Origin: Shinisaurus crocodilurus
Taxonomy: Eukaryota > Chordata > Lepidosauria > Squamata > Shinisauridae
Direction: 5' to 3'
Assembly: GCA_021292165.1 (NCBI GenBank)
Contig: CM037877.1
Coordinates: forward strand, 127,786,402-127,850,401
Length of the DNA stretch: 64,000 nt
Position 1 is the stretch's first letter, and the number at the start of each line of letters is the position of its first letter. The translations under genes were made by a program, and so were the position numbers. Under the pieces are notes generated by a model that saw only the letters and a program-made list of their open reading frames with translations, was not told where the DNA came from and searched no databases. Shown one piece after another: positions 33,381 through 44,109 of the stretch.

Positions 33381-34213
33381 TGTGGAGAAAGCCTGAGCAC
33401 ACACGGTTGAACCCTGACATAGTTTTTTCCCCTTTTGCTGACACCCCTCTTCCCCCCATCTGTCTGCATAATCCCCACCTGGGGCACAGGAGACACAGTT
33501 CTGGGCAGACCGGTTGTACGTGGTCACATCTGCATAGCTACATCTGCATACCCTCAATAGGGCGCATTTACATCTAACCTCCAGGAAGGGCATAAACATT
33601 CCAGAGGTGGGGAGCAGTCTCAAAGAGCTGCAAAGTACCCCAAAGTATCCAGGAGATGCCAGCATCCAAGAGGTGCCACCACCCCACAGGGCGGAACCAG
33701 CCCACCTGGTCATCAAGGGCAGGGAGGGGGGCGAGGAAGGGTAGAAAAGACCAGTCCTCAAGAACAAAGGGTTGTTGGAAACACAGTGCAGGCTGGCAGA
33801 AACCAAGTCTCTGGCTCCGGTCAGGACTAAGCAGCTTCCAACCCCGGGCAGGGCGCCCGGAGACCGGCTACCCAGATCGCTACGCTAAGTCCGTAAGTTA
33901 GATTCTCTGATGTAAGGTTACTTTACTGTAGTACGCAAAGCCTCTAGAGAATGGGGATTGAAGCTTTCCGCTTCAGTGATTTTTATGGACTGTTTTGTTT
34001 ATGGTGTGAAATTCCTTGTAGTCTATTAGTTCCGCTCCATTAAAGGTGATGTAAATAAACCTATTTCTGACCAATACGATTCCTTGTCAGTGGCTAGTAG
34101 CGGCTGTGTTTAAAGCACACAGAAGCCGCGTAAAGAGCATTTCCTCAGTACCGGTTAACCCGTTAAGTGCCGAACTCGCGCCAGCCGCCAAGGACCAGTT
34201 CTGGTCCTCCACA
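33381..34213 (+). mobile_element. Solo LTR, 833 bp, exact 5-bp TSD
   Basis: The sequence starts TGTGGAG and ends CTCCACA, a perfect 7-bp inverted repeat with TG...CA ends. Flanks are identical GAAAT (33376-33380 and 34214-34218). AATAAA at 34054-34059 supports plus orientation. No internal coding region adjoins it, so it is a solo LTR left by recombination. I cannot tell an endogenous retrovirus from a Gypsy element. Confidence 0.88.
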
Positions 34214-34218
34214 GAAAT

Positions 34219-35191
34219 CATGATTACAGTTAGTATTCCATATATCATGGAAGAGAATATTGCAAGAAAGCAGATTTAAATAAACTGGGGGAGGGTCTGC
34301 CAACACTGTAATGATAAATGTCCTTTTCAAAAACCAGGTAAATTCAATAATAAAAATCCTCCCAGACAACACCAGAGTTAAGACTATTTCATATGAGGAA
34401 TGGGTGAACTCACAGGACTGTTCCTCTACCAATACAGTAAGGTTCAGATGCTTCATAAGGCAATACAGGACCAGGCCAGCATTGGCCATCTTTGCTGGCC
34501 CCGGGCACTCCACCTACACCACCAAGATTTGGGCCAGAAAAACCAAGAAAAAGGGTGGGTACCTGGAGGGTAAGTTGTGAGCAAGCACAATTTGTGACAT
34601 TGGATAACATCATCACTAATTACAGGGCACTTCAATTAAGGCATCAGACTTGGCTTCCAATTTCCTGGCTTTGTGGCTCTTGAGCCAACATGAGATAGCC
34701 TTGACTTGGGTCTTAAACCAGCAAGGTTTTTTTGGTAATTAAATATCCACATAGTTTTCCACTGCCCTATGCCATGCGCCACATAAAACTGGAAATGGTT
34801 TTGAGCCTGCTGAAACCCAGTGAAAAGGTTTTTGAGGATTGCATCTTTCTTTCTCTGACACAACTGGCACTCCTAGAGGGGCAGTTTCATTGCCCATAGA
34901 CTGAGGCCTAGAGAAACCACTGCTTCTTCCTAGGAGACCAGGATTACTGAGTGGATCAGCTCATCCATCCTGATTCAAGCTTGGATATAGCACAAGATGC
35001 ATGAAATCTCACAGTGGACAATGAATTGTTTTGTCTTTCAAGTGGACAAGTGTTTTGTCCTCTTGATCAGGGTGTTATGACAGATAATTTGGGCGTTAGA
35101 TTCTCTCTGAGGAGAGAGAGGCTAACCCCACACTCTCATGAAAGGTTGGGGTCTTTGGCTGGAGTAAAGACATGTGCAGTTGGGTGAAGTC
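34219..35191. other. No gene recognised
   Basis: No identifiable coding sequence or repeat. Confidence 0.4.
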
Positions 35192-36121
35192 CAGTAATAC
35201 CTCGGATCACGAGTAACCCGGTTTGCGAGCTACTCGGAAGACGAGGAAAATTTTAGCATAAATTTAGATTTGAAAGACGAGCAAGTCTCGCAACACGAGC
35301 CGCTGCCGCTTTCAAATTTAAACTTATGCTAAAAGCATGTGGAGGCGCCAGCGGCCAGCTCCCTGTCAGGGAGCCCCTGCGCGATGTGGCTGCTCGCTGG
35401 GCCAGCGCCTCCCACTGCTTTCTTGAGCCCCGTGGAGGCGAGGTGCGGCCGCTCGCTCAGCAGCATGGCAGCGCGCGAGGCCGGATGTGACGAGGCGAGC
35501 CGCCGCTGACAAAGAGAAAGGTAGGGAATGGCGGAGCAGCTCCACGTGGGTCCCTGCCAGGGAGCCGGCAAAGCTGGCTCCCTGGCAGAGAGACGCGGCC
35601 CGGCCACTCGTTTTGCGGTCGCCTTGCACGCTGCCATGCCGGCTCCCGGGAACGAAGCAGCATGGCAGCGCGCGAGGCACCAGCAGAGCGAGCGGCTGCT
35701 GGTAAAGGTATGGGGGGGGGAGGAAAATAATTTTAAAGAGCGGAGAGGAACAGCGGAGTGGCTCCACATATCTCCCTGCCAGGGAGACGCAGCCCAGCCA
35801 CTCGCTCTACGGGCGCCTCGCGCTGCTGTGCCGCTTCCCTGCCCGGGAGCTGGCATGGCAGTGCGCCAGGTGCTCGCAGAGCGAGGTGCGGCCAGGAGCC
35901 CGGGAGCCAGCACATCACAGTGAGTTTCCCCATTAGAAATAATGGGAACTCCGCTGATTCGTTCCTGCCAGGGAGCCGGCAAATCAGTGATTAAATGGCT
36001 GTGGAACGAATCATCTGAGTTCCCATTATTTCTAATGGGGAAACTCACTTTGCTTTACGAGTATTTTGGATTACGAGCATGGTTCTGGAACGGATTATAC
36101 TCGTAATGCATGGTACTACTG
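35192..36121. mobile_element. 930-bp Tigger-like (Tc1/mariner) non-autonomous foldback element
   Basis: The left end CAGTAATACCTCGGATCACG pairs with the right end (reverse complement CAGTAGTACCATGCATTACG); the right flank is TA. Two hairpins lie inside: 35251-35334 (arms TTTTAGCATAAATTT) and 35920-36048 (46-bp arms, about 43 matches). The core 35340-35900 is GC-rich and made of about three related blocks with CTCCCTGCCAGGGAG and GCATGGCAGCGCG. Open frames in the core have no transposase motifs. Confidence 0.75.
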
Positions 36122-36124
36122 TAT

Positions 36125-36620
36125 GCGCTTTACCTTTTAACACTTAAACATGGACTTGACAAACTAACACTAAACTGAGACACAACACGTTCAGAAGGAA
36201 AGAACTGTTTATTTAAGAAGGAATATTGAGCAGGTACAGTGTCTTAGTTCCTGGTCTTACAATGTTCCACACAATAATTCAGGCAGCAAAATATACCTAC
36301 TGCATCTCTAATCATACTCTATAATTTAGATAGAAAAGATCCTTGTGCCTTTGGTATCTTATACACAGCTGGGGGGGAGGCCCCCACCCCACACTGGCAA
36401 GGAAAGGAAAGGAAGAGGGAAAGAATCCACAGCTACCTGACTTGTGGTTGGTCCCACGTTGGAAGGGGTCCTGCATGGCAGAGGGGAGCAAGAGATGTGT
36501 GCATTCCTGCTTGCTGACTTCTATGGGCTAAGCTTGAGTTCTTATACTTTTCCTCTGAATTTCTTGCTACTTGGGAGGGGCAAGGACTGTCCTTGTCTCC
36601 CTGATGTTCTTTAATAGATT
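36125..36620. other. No gene recognised
   Basis: No identifiable coding sequence or repeat. Confidence 0.4.
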
Positions 36621-36621
36621 T

Positions 36622-36672
36622 CATAGATAGATCATAGAGTTGGAAGGAGCCTACAAGGCTATCGAGTCCTGC
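36622..36672 (-). mobile_element. CR1 3' end fragment
   Basis: ATCATAGAGTTGGAAGGAGC and CTACAAGGCTATCGAGTCC are the reverse CR1 3' end, cut off at about 36672 where the shared repeat begins. Confidence 0.8.
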
Positions 36673-36850
36673 TTCCTAGATCTCAATCACCCTCCATGCA
36701 TGCCTTCATTTGCAATCCTGTGTGCCAGTCCGGTGGAGGCTGTTCATTTCCCATGAACCCAAGCTTACCCAACCTCTTCCTGGGGCTTGCTGTGGTCTTC
36801 CTTGTGCTTGACATAACTAAATTGTTATTAATTATATCTACCCATAACAA
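36673..36850. repeat. Interspersed repeat shared with 10371-10547
   Basis: TAGATCTCAATCACCC through TATATCTACCCATAACA matches 10371-10547 over its whole length with small indels. Confidence 0.7.
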
Positions 36851-36999
36851 TAACTACCACTTTAGCTTGTCAATTATTTTTCAGTACACTTCTTGTTTTC
36901 CAGTCCAATGTCCTGATGCTTCTCTTCCATGAGCCAAGGTGAGGGAAATACTTCAGGAGAGCCATTAATAGAGAGACAGATATGAACCACACAAAAGAA

Positions 37000-37175
37000 A
37001 TATAGCCATATTGGTCCATGAGGAGGGGGGGGAAACCACAGTTGGAAAATCCACAGTTGGGCAATACCTTTATTAGGAACAACCAAAATGTCTTAAGTAT
37101 GCAAACTTTTGAAATCTCCAGAACTCTTCATGAAGCTAGGTAGTACAAAAAGCAGGGGATGGAGGGGGGGACGAC
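37000..37175 (-). mobile_element. Possible Penelope-like element terminus
   Basis: The minus strand reads CATGAAGAGTTCTGGAGATT, then CAAAAGTTTGCATAC and CCTAATAAAGGTATTGCC. A common reptile repeat with CTGATGAAGAG-stem-GAAAGCTTGCA and a TAATAAAGG end is associated with Penelope-like elements and a hammerhead ribozyme core. Here the core is mutated (TTCATGA for CTGATGA; no clean GAAA). Confidence 0.45.
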
Positions 37176-37427
37176 GACACAAACAAACAAAAAGTACAAA
37201 AGTTAGTCCAGATGTTGTGACCATGAGGTCTGCACTTTAGAGAAACTCTCAAGATGGAGGCTGCAGCTCAGTCCACTGGTAAGTTCTCCTGTTCAAGCCT
37301 CATTAAAATGAGACGTATCTGGAGAACTTCCTGATGGGTTGTGCCTCATTTTATTTGAAGTAAGTGGGCATCCCATTTTGATTTTTCTCCAAAATGTCTT
37401 GCACAGGTAAATATCTAATCCTTAGAA

Positions 37428-37578
37428 AATGTTATACTTTGGTAAATGCTGTGCAGTGCTAGTGAATGTCCTATTGGAAGTGATGCATCCTTCTATCAAT
37501 TAGAATTTGCCACTTTGCAGTTTCATTACACAAGGAGATATTCTCGTGCTACAGAATAGAATATTTGAGCATTTAATT
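37428..37578. repeat. Unidentified duplicated unit (copy A)
   Basis: Shares GTGCAGTGCT, TATCAATTA, TTGCAGTTTCATTAC, ATATTCTCGTGCTACAGAA and GAATATTTGA with 43925-44102 in the same order. No known family was recognised. Confidence 0.6.
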
Positions 37579-37579
37579 T

Positions 37580-38166
37580 TGTTGTTGTGTTAAAAACCTC
37601 ATGTTTTAATAAACTGAGGTTGAGTATGTACAGCTGCACTAGCTGCTAGGTTGTTCTTAACTTCCACCATTAGCAGCTATCTGTTTTGATGGCATAGATC
37701 ATTCCACTGAGTTATTCAGTGGAAAGGTAACGTGGTCACGGGGCAGGGCCACGGGACATAATCCCATGCCATATGTTCATGTGTTAATGTCCATATACGT
37801 ATGTACTCTGAATAGGGCGGATATAAAAATACTGCAGTGCATGCACTCTTGCTCTCTTTTTCTGAGTGTGTCCAGACATATATAATTGTAGTTATGACCT
37901 CACCGTGGAAGCACACACACCATATTTCTCACATAGGTATGGACTTCTCCCCAGAATCAGGAGTAACTTTTTTGTTGTTGTTGTTAGAACAGAAACTGGA
38001 TTTGCACAGCAATGATTGATCAGCCTTTGTGTCAGTCATTAAAAAACTCCCCACCCCTTCTCTAGGCAGGGCTATACACAGGTGTGGGGGTGGGGAGAGA
38101 AGGTGAGCTTTCCCCCACAGCAACCTCTCTGCTCCTTTTTTCTATGTATGTATGCATGAACACAGC

Positions 38167-38168
<2 letters not shown>
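37580..38168. other. No gene recognised
   Basis: No identifiable coding sequence or repeat. Confidence 0.4.

Positions 38169-38208
<40 letters not shown>
38169..38208. repeat. (TC)n microsatellite
   Basis: About 20 TC units, directly abutting the inverted-repeat element at 38207. Confidence 0.95.
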
Positions 38209-38210
<2 letters not shown>

Positions 38211-38770
38211 GTTCTCACAACATGACAACACATTGTGAGATGTTACCCCAATGGATTGTCATGTCATGTGAACCCAGACCAATTCTCACAGGGTGGCTTG
38301 TTCATGGGCAACAAGCCACTCTGACAACCCATGAGTTGTTTTAGGGGTTGTTGTACCCACAATAGGTTGTCATGTCTAGGGATGGGGGAATTTCTCGATG
38401 GGGGGGTAAAAACGGGGCAAACTTGACCCTCTCAACACCCCCCCCCGAGCCCCGCAGAACTTACCTTTCCCTGGCTTGGAGCAACTCCCCAGAGAGGAGC
38501 CGGGGAAAGGTGCTTCCGGGTCCCCGGCACTTCTCGTCCAGGTCCCTGGCGTGGCGTTTTTTCTATAAAACCCAAGGTAAACTACCTTAAAACGGCCGTG
38601 AATAGGTAGTTTACCTTGGTTTTTATGGAAAAAACACAGCGCTGGGGACCCAGAAGTGACGCAACGGGGACCCGGAAGTCCGCCAAGCGCCTCTCAGCTG
38701 GCACTCGGTAAGGCGCCCAGCGGATTGTGTGGAAGGGGCGCTCGCTGAGCACCCCTGTCATCTGAACCCG
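38207..38770. mobile_element. TIR element of the CTGGGTTC family
   Basis: The left end CTGGGTTCTCACAACATGAC and the right end GTCATCTGAACCCGG are inverted. A 67-bp miniature palindrome (38207-38273) uses the same ends. Inside, 38557-38634 is a hairpin with arms CCAAGGTAAACTACCT and AGGTAGTTTACCTTGG. The interior is GC-rich and non-coding. Ends are approximate. Confidence 0.55.
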
Positions 38771-38956
38771 GGAGACGGACTCCAGCATGGGTACCAGGAA
38801 TCAGCTATCAAGCCACTTAGCAACAGCAGCAAAGACCCCTTGCCCCTCTCGCCAAGCTTGCCTGGCAGTGCCAGCCACCCCGCAGGTGCCCAAGTGGCAC
38901 TTGGGGGACAGCTGGCATTTGCGTGATTGCAAGCCCTTTTTGGCTCACTGTGGCTT

Positions 38957-38960
38957 TTTT

Positions 38961-39004
<44 letters not shown>
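38957..39004. repeat. (TC)n microsatellite
   Basis: About 22 TC units, directly abutting the inverted-repeat element that starts near 39010. Confidence 0.95.
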
Positions 39005-39007
<3 letters not shown>

Positions 39008-39009
39008 AG

Positions 39010-40064
39010 GGGGGGCACATTCATATGTCATGTCAGGCTAACCCACCCTGGCAATAAGCCACAGTGGGTTGGTTGTTGTGCAAACAGCAACCCATGGTGC
39101 ACCTGACAGACAATTAGGCTCACACAGCCAGCTTTTGCAATCCCTGTTTTGACAGCCACTGACAGCCCCTTCAAGGTGCCCAAGTGGCACCTTGGAGAGG
39201 ATGTCAGTGTGTTGATAGCTAGCTGTCAAAATCCTTTGCACTTCTGCACTTTCCTGAGCAGCTAGAGTCTTGGGGAAAAGTGCAAAATGTGCATCGCCCT
39301 GAGCACTGTCAGGGCAAAAAAAAAAAACAAAGAAAAGAAAAGATGAGACTCTCACCAGGAAGGGGGTGTAAATCACACCACCCACTTTTTGTGAGCAAAG
39401 ATCACTCGTGCCTTGCTTTCCCTTGACAGATTGCCTTTTGACAGCTGTCTAGAGTAAGCAATGGAAAGGAAAAAAAATATTTGGAGCCTTTGGGGGCAAT
39501 GTCCAGGATTGGTACCTGCTACGCTTTGGCAGCAGGTGCCCCCCAGGACATTGACCCAGCCGAGGCTTCAAATTTCTTCATTCACGCAACTGTGAACCTC
39601 CGCAGTTGCACAAGTGTGGCTAAAAAAAGAGAGGGGGCATGAAGAACGAACCATTTTGCGCACATTGTGTGCACAATTAAAATAATTTTTTTAAAGGTCT
39701 GACAGCCACTGACAGCCCCTCTAAAGTAGCCCTTGGGCACTTTGAAGGAGCTTCAGTGGCTTTCAAAATGGGGATTGTGAAAGCCAGCTGTCAAGGTAAA
39801 AAAAGGTAAATGGGAAAAAAGCCGCAGTGAGCCAAAAATGGCTTGCAGTCACAGCGGAGATTGGGGAGACAAGTCGGTCCTGCTGCAGTGTCCACTGGGA
39901 AACCCGCGGGAGGACTGAGGGGGAAGGAAGGGGAGTGAGGGCAAACAACCCATGCTGAGCCTGATTGTCTGTTGGGTGCACCATGGGTTGTTGCCGAACA
40001 ACCAACTCACTGTGCCTTATTGCCAGGGTGGGTTGACGTGACATGCAAATGCACCCTCTCTCAT
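39010..40064. mobile_element. About 1.05-kb element with long (about 110-bp) TIRs
   Basis: The left arm (39015-39130) contains ACCCACCCTGGCAATAAGCC, GTGGGTTGGTTGTTG and CAACCCATGGTGCACC. All reappear reverse-complemented at 39945-40062. Between the arms is non-coding sequence with its own repeated blocks (CTGACAGCCACTGACAGCCC at 39150 and 39699). Related to 61674-62742 and 10954-11070 through AAGCCACAGTG. Confidence 0.8.
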
Positions 40065-40065
40065 A

Positions 40066-40756
40066 CACACACAAACACACAGCATTTTTCTCATCACACA
40101 GACTTCCTTCTTCCTTCTTAACACTGGTACACATGCCTACAGAAACAATCACATACACACAATTCACTCACATATGAAAATACTCATATACACCGCCTGC
40201 CTGTACTCATTCTTCATGCATGCATGCCTGCCTCCCTCCCTCCTTGTTTTTTGTGCTGTCTGTCTCCTCCCCACTTCCTCCTGTCTTGTCAAAAAATAAT
40301 GTGGTGGTTCCCAAAACCAACATCATGATGCCATCCTTCAAACACTTCCTCCCAAGGAGTAACTATTGGAGCCTTGACAGCCAGTTTAGTATGTGGATGA
40401 TTGCCAGTCAATTGGTGAGAAAGTAATGAAACGATATTCTTTTAATGAGGGCTTCTCCGGACTCCAAGTACTAGTGAGCGGGAAGGACGAGGAATTTTGC
40501 TGGAGGAGCAGCCTGTATGGCAACAAGCAGAACTCATTAGTTAGATCTTGCATATTCCTGCATCCAGTGCACAAATATGCAACCATGCACGCAGTGGAGA
40601 GCGAATGTAGCACCCATTTAAACCAACTAGAAAGAAATTGTAATTGTCCCAAACAAGGCACAGAAAGTCTGGAGTAAGCTGCTGCATTCCTCTGCATTTC
40701 TGAGTGAGTCGGTGGGTGAGGGGAGGGTTAGCCCTAACATGGTGCCTACAGCAGCC
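40066..40756. other. No gene recognised
   Basis: No identifiable coding sequence or repeat. Confidence 0.4.
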
Positions 40757-40899
40757 CAGCTTCCTGGAAGATGGACTGCTGGTAAGGGATGGATTGCACC
40801 TCACAAGGACTGGGAAGAATGTGTTTGGCCACAGCATGAAGAACTTCATCAGGAGGGCTACAAACAGAATCCTATGTGGGAGGGAGACATAAACTTGGA

Positions 40900-43485
40900 G
40901 GTAACAATGGACAAAGGCTTATGCACCATGGTGCAGAGGACAGCTCTAATAGTGCCCAATAATAGTCTTCAAAAAAATGTAGGAAGAAAGCCAGAGTACA
41001 GTATAAAGCACACCATCTTTGATGTGTATATACTAATGCACAGAGTATGGGAAACAAACAGATCAAACTTGAATTCATAACACAGGAGGGCAAATACAAC
41101 TTGATAGGTGTAAGTGAAACTTGGTGGGATGACTCCCATGACTGGAATACAGCAACTGAAGGATATAATTTGTTCAAAAAGAACAGAAGGAACAGGAAGG
41201 GAGGTGGAGTCGCACTATATGTTAAAAATACATATCTCTGCACAGAAATACAGGAGGATGAGCATGGTAGATCCATCAAGAGCATCTGGATTAAAATAAA
41301 TGGGGCAAAGACTAAAACAAACATGGTGGTCGGAATCTACTACTGACCACCCAATCAAGGAGAAGATGAGGATGAAACTTTTGAAAAGCAAATTGCCAAT
41401 GTTTCAAGGAGGCATGATGTGGTAGTGATGGGGGACTTCATTTTCCCTGATATCTGTTGGGAGAGAAATTCTGCCAAACATGGCCCCTCCAAGAAATTCC
41501 TGACTTCTGCTACTGATAACTTCCTCCTACAGAAAGTGGAGGAAGGAACTAGAGGATCGGCTATCCTTGACTTGATTCTAACCAACAGAGACGACATAGT
41601 GGATAAAGTGGCAGTTTCGGGAACTCTGGGGGAAAGTGATCATGTTATACTTGAGCTCCTGATTCTAATGGAAGCAAAAGCTGAGTGTAGCCAAGCACGT
41701 ACCCCAGATTTTAGGAAAGCCAATTTTAATAAACTCAAAACAATGGTAAATAAGGTCCCATGGCAAGTGACTCTAATGAGAAAAGGAGTCCCAGATGGGT
41801 GGGAGTTTTTAAAAAAGGAAATTCTAAAGGCACATTTTCAAACAATTCCCACAAGGATAAAAAGCAGAGGGCAACAGAATGTGGCTTCACAAAAAGCTCA
41901 GAGATGACCTGAAAACAAAAAAAAGAAAAAGACACACATAGGAAATGGAAGGAAGGCCAGGCTACAAGGGAAGAGTACAGGCAGATAGCACAGAACTGCA
42001 GGAATAGTGTCAGGGCTAAAGCTGAGAATGAGCTGAGGCTAGCGAGGGATGCTAAAAACAACAAAAAAGCTTTCTTCAGATACGTGCATAGTAAAAGACA
42101 GAGGAAAGAAATGGTGCTTCAACTACTGAATGAGGATGGCAAAATGATAACAGATGACAAAGAAAAGGCAGCAGTGTTCAATTCCTACCTTGGCTCAGTC
42201 TTCTCCTGAAAGAGGGTCTATGACCACCACCCCCGGCAAACCTGAAGTACAAGTGCAGGATGGCTCAGCTTGTCTGAGTGTGGAAAGCTAAGCAGGGTCA
42301 GGCCTGGTTATTACTTGGATGGGAGACCCCCTCCTCTAGATTCCTGCATTGAGCAGGGGGTTGGACTCGATGGCCTTGTAGGCCCCTTCCAATTCTATGA
42401 TCTATGAATCTACGAATTGCAGCTTCAGGTTGATAGGTAAATGATCAAGGAACACGTAATTACTTTGAACAATTTCAACTCTCCAGGGCCCAATAAACTG
42501 CATCCTAGAGGATCCTAAACTGCATCCTGCATCCTGCATAATAAAGGAACTGGCAGAATAACTCTCAGAACCACTGTCAATTATCTTTGAGAAATCATGG
42601 AGGACAGGTGAAGTGCCAGATGGCTGGAGGAGGGCTAATGTTCCTCTCTTCAAAAAGGGCAAGAAGGAGGAACCTGGGAACTACAGACCAGTCAGTCTGA
42701 CATCAATCCCTGGGAAAATTCTGGAGCAGATTATACAGCAGTCAGTCTGCAAGCACCTTGAAAACAATGCAGTGATTACTAGAAACCAGCATGGATTTGT
42801 CAAGAACAAATCCTGCCAGACTAATATGATCTTATTTTTTGATCGGGTAACCTCCCTTGTGCACTGTGGGAATGCTGCGGACATAATATATCTGGACTTC
42901 AGCAAGGCTTTCGACAAAGTGCCTCATGATATCCTGGTTAGCAAGCTAGCTAAAAGTGGGCTAGATGGAACAACTATCAGGTGGATCCACAGTTGGCTAC
43001 AGAATCGGACTCAAAGAGTGCTTATCAATGGTTCCTTCTCAAACTGGGGAGAGGTAACGAGCGGGGTACCACAGGGCTCGGTCATGGGCCCAGTGCTCTT
43101 CAACATTTTTATTAATGACTTGGATGAGGAGATGCAGGGAATGCTTATCACATTTGCAGATAACACAAAGTTGGGTTTAACAGCTAATACTCTGGAAGAC
43201 AGAAACAAAATTCAAAATGATCTCGATAGGCTGGAGCGCTGGGCTGAAAACAACAGAATGAAATTTAATAGAGATAAATGCCTATTTCTGCACCTAGGAA
43301 AAAGGAACCAAATAATGTACTGTTACAGGATGGGGGATACTTGGCTTAACAATACTACAATTCAGAAGGATCTTGGAATTGTTGTAGATCACAAGTGGAA
43401 TATGAGCCAGCAATGTGATGTGGCTGCAAAAAAGGCAAATGCTATTTTGGACTGCATTAAGAAGTATAGCTTCCAAATTGCGTGA
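40900..43485 (+). pseudogene. CR1 ORF2 with FADD changed to FADN
   Basis: Endonuclease motifs are present (GVSETWW, VVVMGDFIFP with GDFN changed to GDFI, SDHVIL). A stop replaces Arg after GIYY at about 41343-41345 (TGA for CGA, a CpG-type change). The linker is frameshifted and split by the SINE. RT 42613-43485 has YLDFSKAFDKVPH, SGVPQGSVMGPVLFN and FADNTKLG: the second catalytic Asp is Asn. The end is lost in the 43498 deletion. Confidence 0.88.
42260..42413 (+). mobile_element. 5S rRNA-derived SINE with CR1 tail
   Basis: 5S part: GGAAAGCTAAGCAGGGTCAG, CCTGGTTATTACTTGGATGG and GAGACC. CR1 tail: TTCCTGCATTGAGCAGGGGG, TGGACTCGATGGCC and the octamer end TCTATGATCTATGAATC. It interrupts the CR1 ORF2 linker and removes about 12 bp of it. 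Same 5S-to-CR1 junction as 17352-17476. Confidence 0.9.
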
Positions 43486-43924
43486 AGTACTAGTTCCCCA
43501 GAAGAGAAGACTGATGGGAGATATGATAACGCTCTTCAAGTACTTGAAAGGTTGTGACAGAGGAGGGCCAGGATCTCTTCTCCACCATCCCAGAGTGCAG
43601 GACCCAGAATAATGGGCTCAAGTTACAGGAAGCCAGATTCCGGCTGGACATCAGCAGAACTTCCTGACTTAGAGCAATAAATATGACAATGGAACCAATC
43701 ACCTAGGGAGGTGCTGGGCACTCCCACACTGGAGGCATTCAAGATGCAGCTGTCAGGGATGTTTTAACTTGGATTCCTGCATTGAGTGGGGAGTTGGATT
43801 CTAACTGGATGGCCTTATATTATAAGCCCTTTCCAACTCCACTATTCTATGATTCAATGATTGTATGAATCTAAACCTCTTTGTGTATTTAGAATTTCTG
43901 CCTCATGCACCAAATGTCCAATAT

Positions 43925-44102
43925 TTGTAAATGTTATTTTGGTGAATGTTGTGCAGTGCTTGTGAGTCCCATGGTCCAGTTATGTACTATTTTAAGTTAT
44001 TCTGCCTTTTCCTGTCAATTAAGGTTTGCTGCTCTGTAGTTCCATTACTTACCGTAAGTGGTTATTCTCATGCTACAGAAGTGAATATTTGACCATGTAA
44101 TG
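43925..44102. repeat. Unidentified duplicated unit (copy B)
   Basis: Co-linear with 37428-37578 (GTGCAGTGCT, TGTCAATTA, TGTAGTTCCATTAC, TTCTCATGCTACAGAAGTGA). It lies just after the second CR1. Confidence 0.6.
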
Positions 44103-44109
44103 TGGGGGG

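Larger units (their letters stand above)
40757..43860 (+). mobile_element. CR1 LINE, 5'-truncated in ORF1
   Basis: Homology to the first CR1 begins in the last ORF1 codons (DGLHLTRTGKNVFGHSM, which shows the lost end of the first copy). It runs through ORF2 to a 3' octamer end at about 43840-43858. It has a SINE insertion at 42260-42413 and an internal deletion of about 180 bp at 43498. Confidence 0.92.

Noticed and set aside
35329..36048. 239-residue minus-strand frame as a transposase
   Set aside because: No DDE or HTH motifs; the frame is low in complexity and lies in the GC-rich core of a foldback element.
38758..39024. Glu/Arg-repeat protein
   Set aside because: It is the reverse-strand reading of the (TC)n microsatellite.
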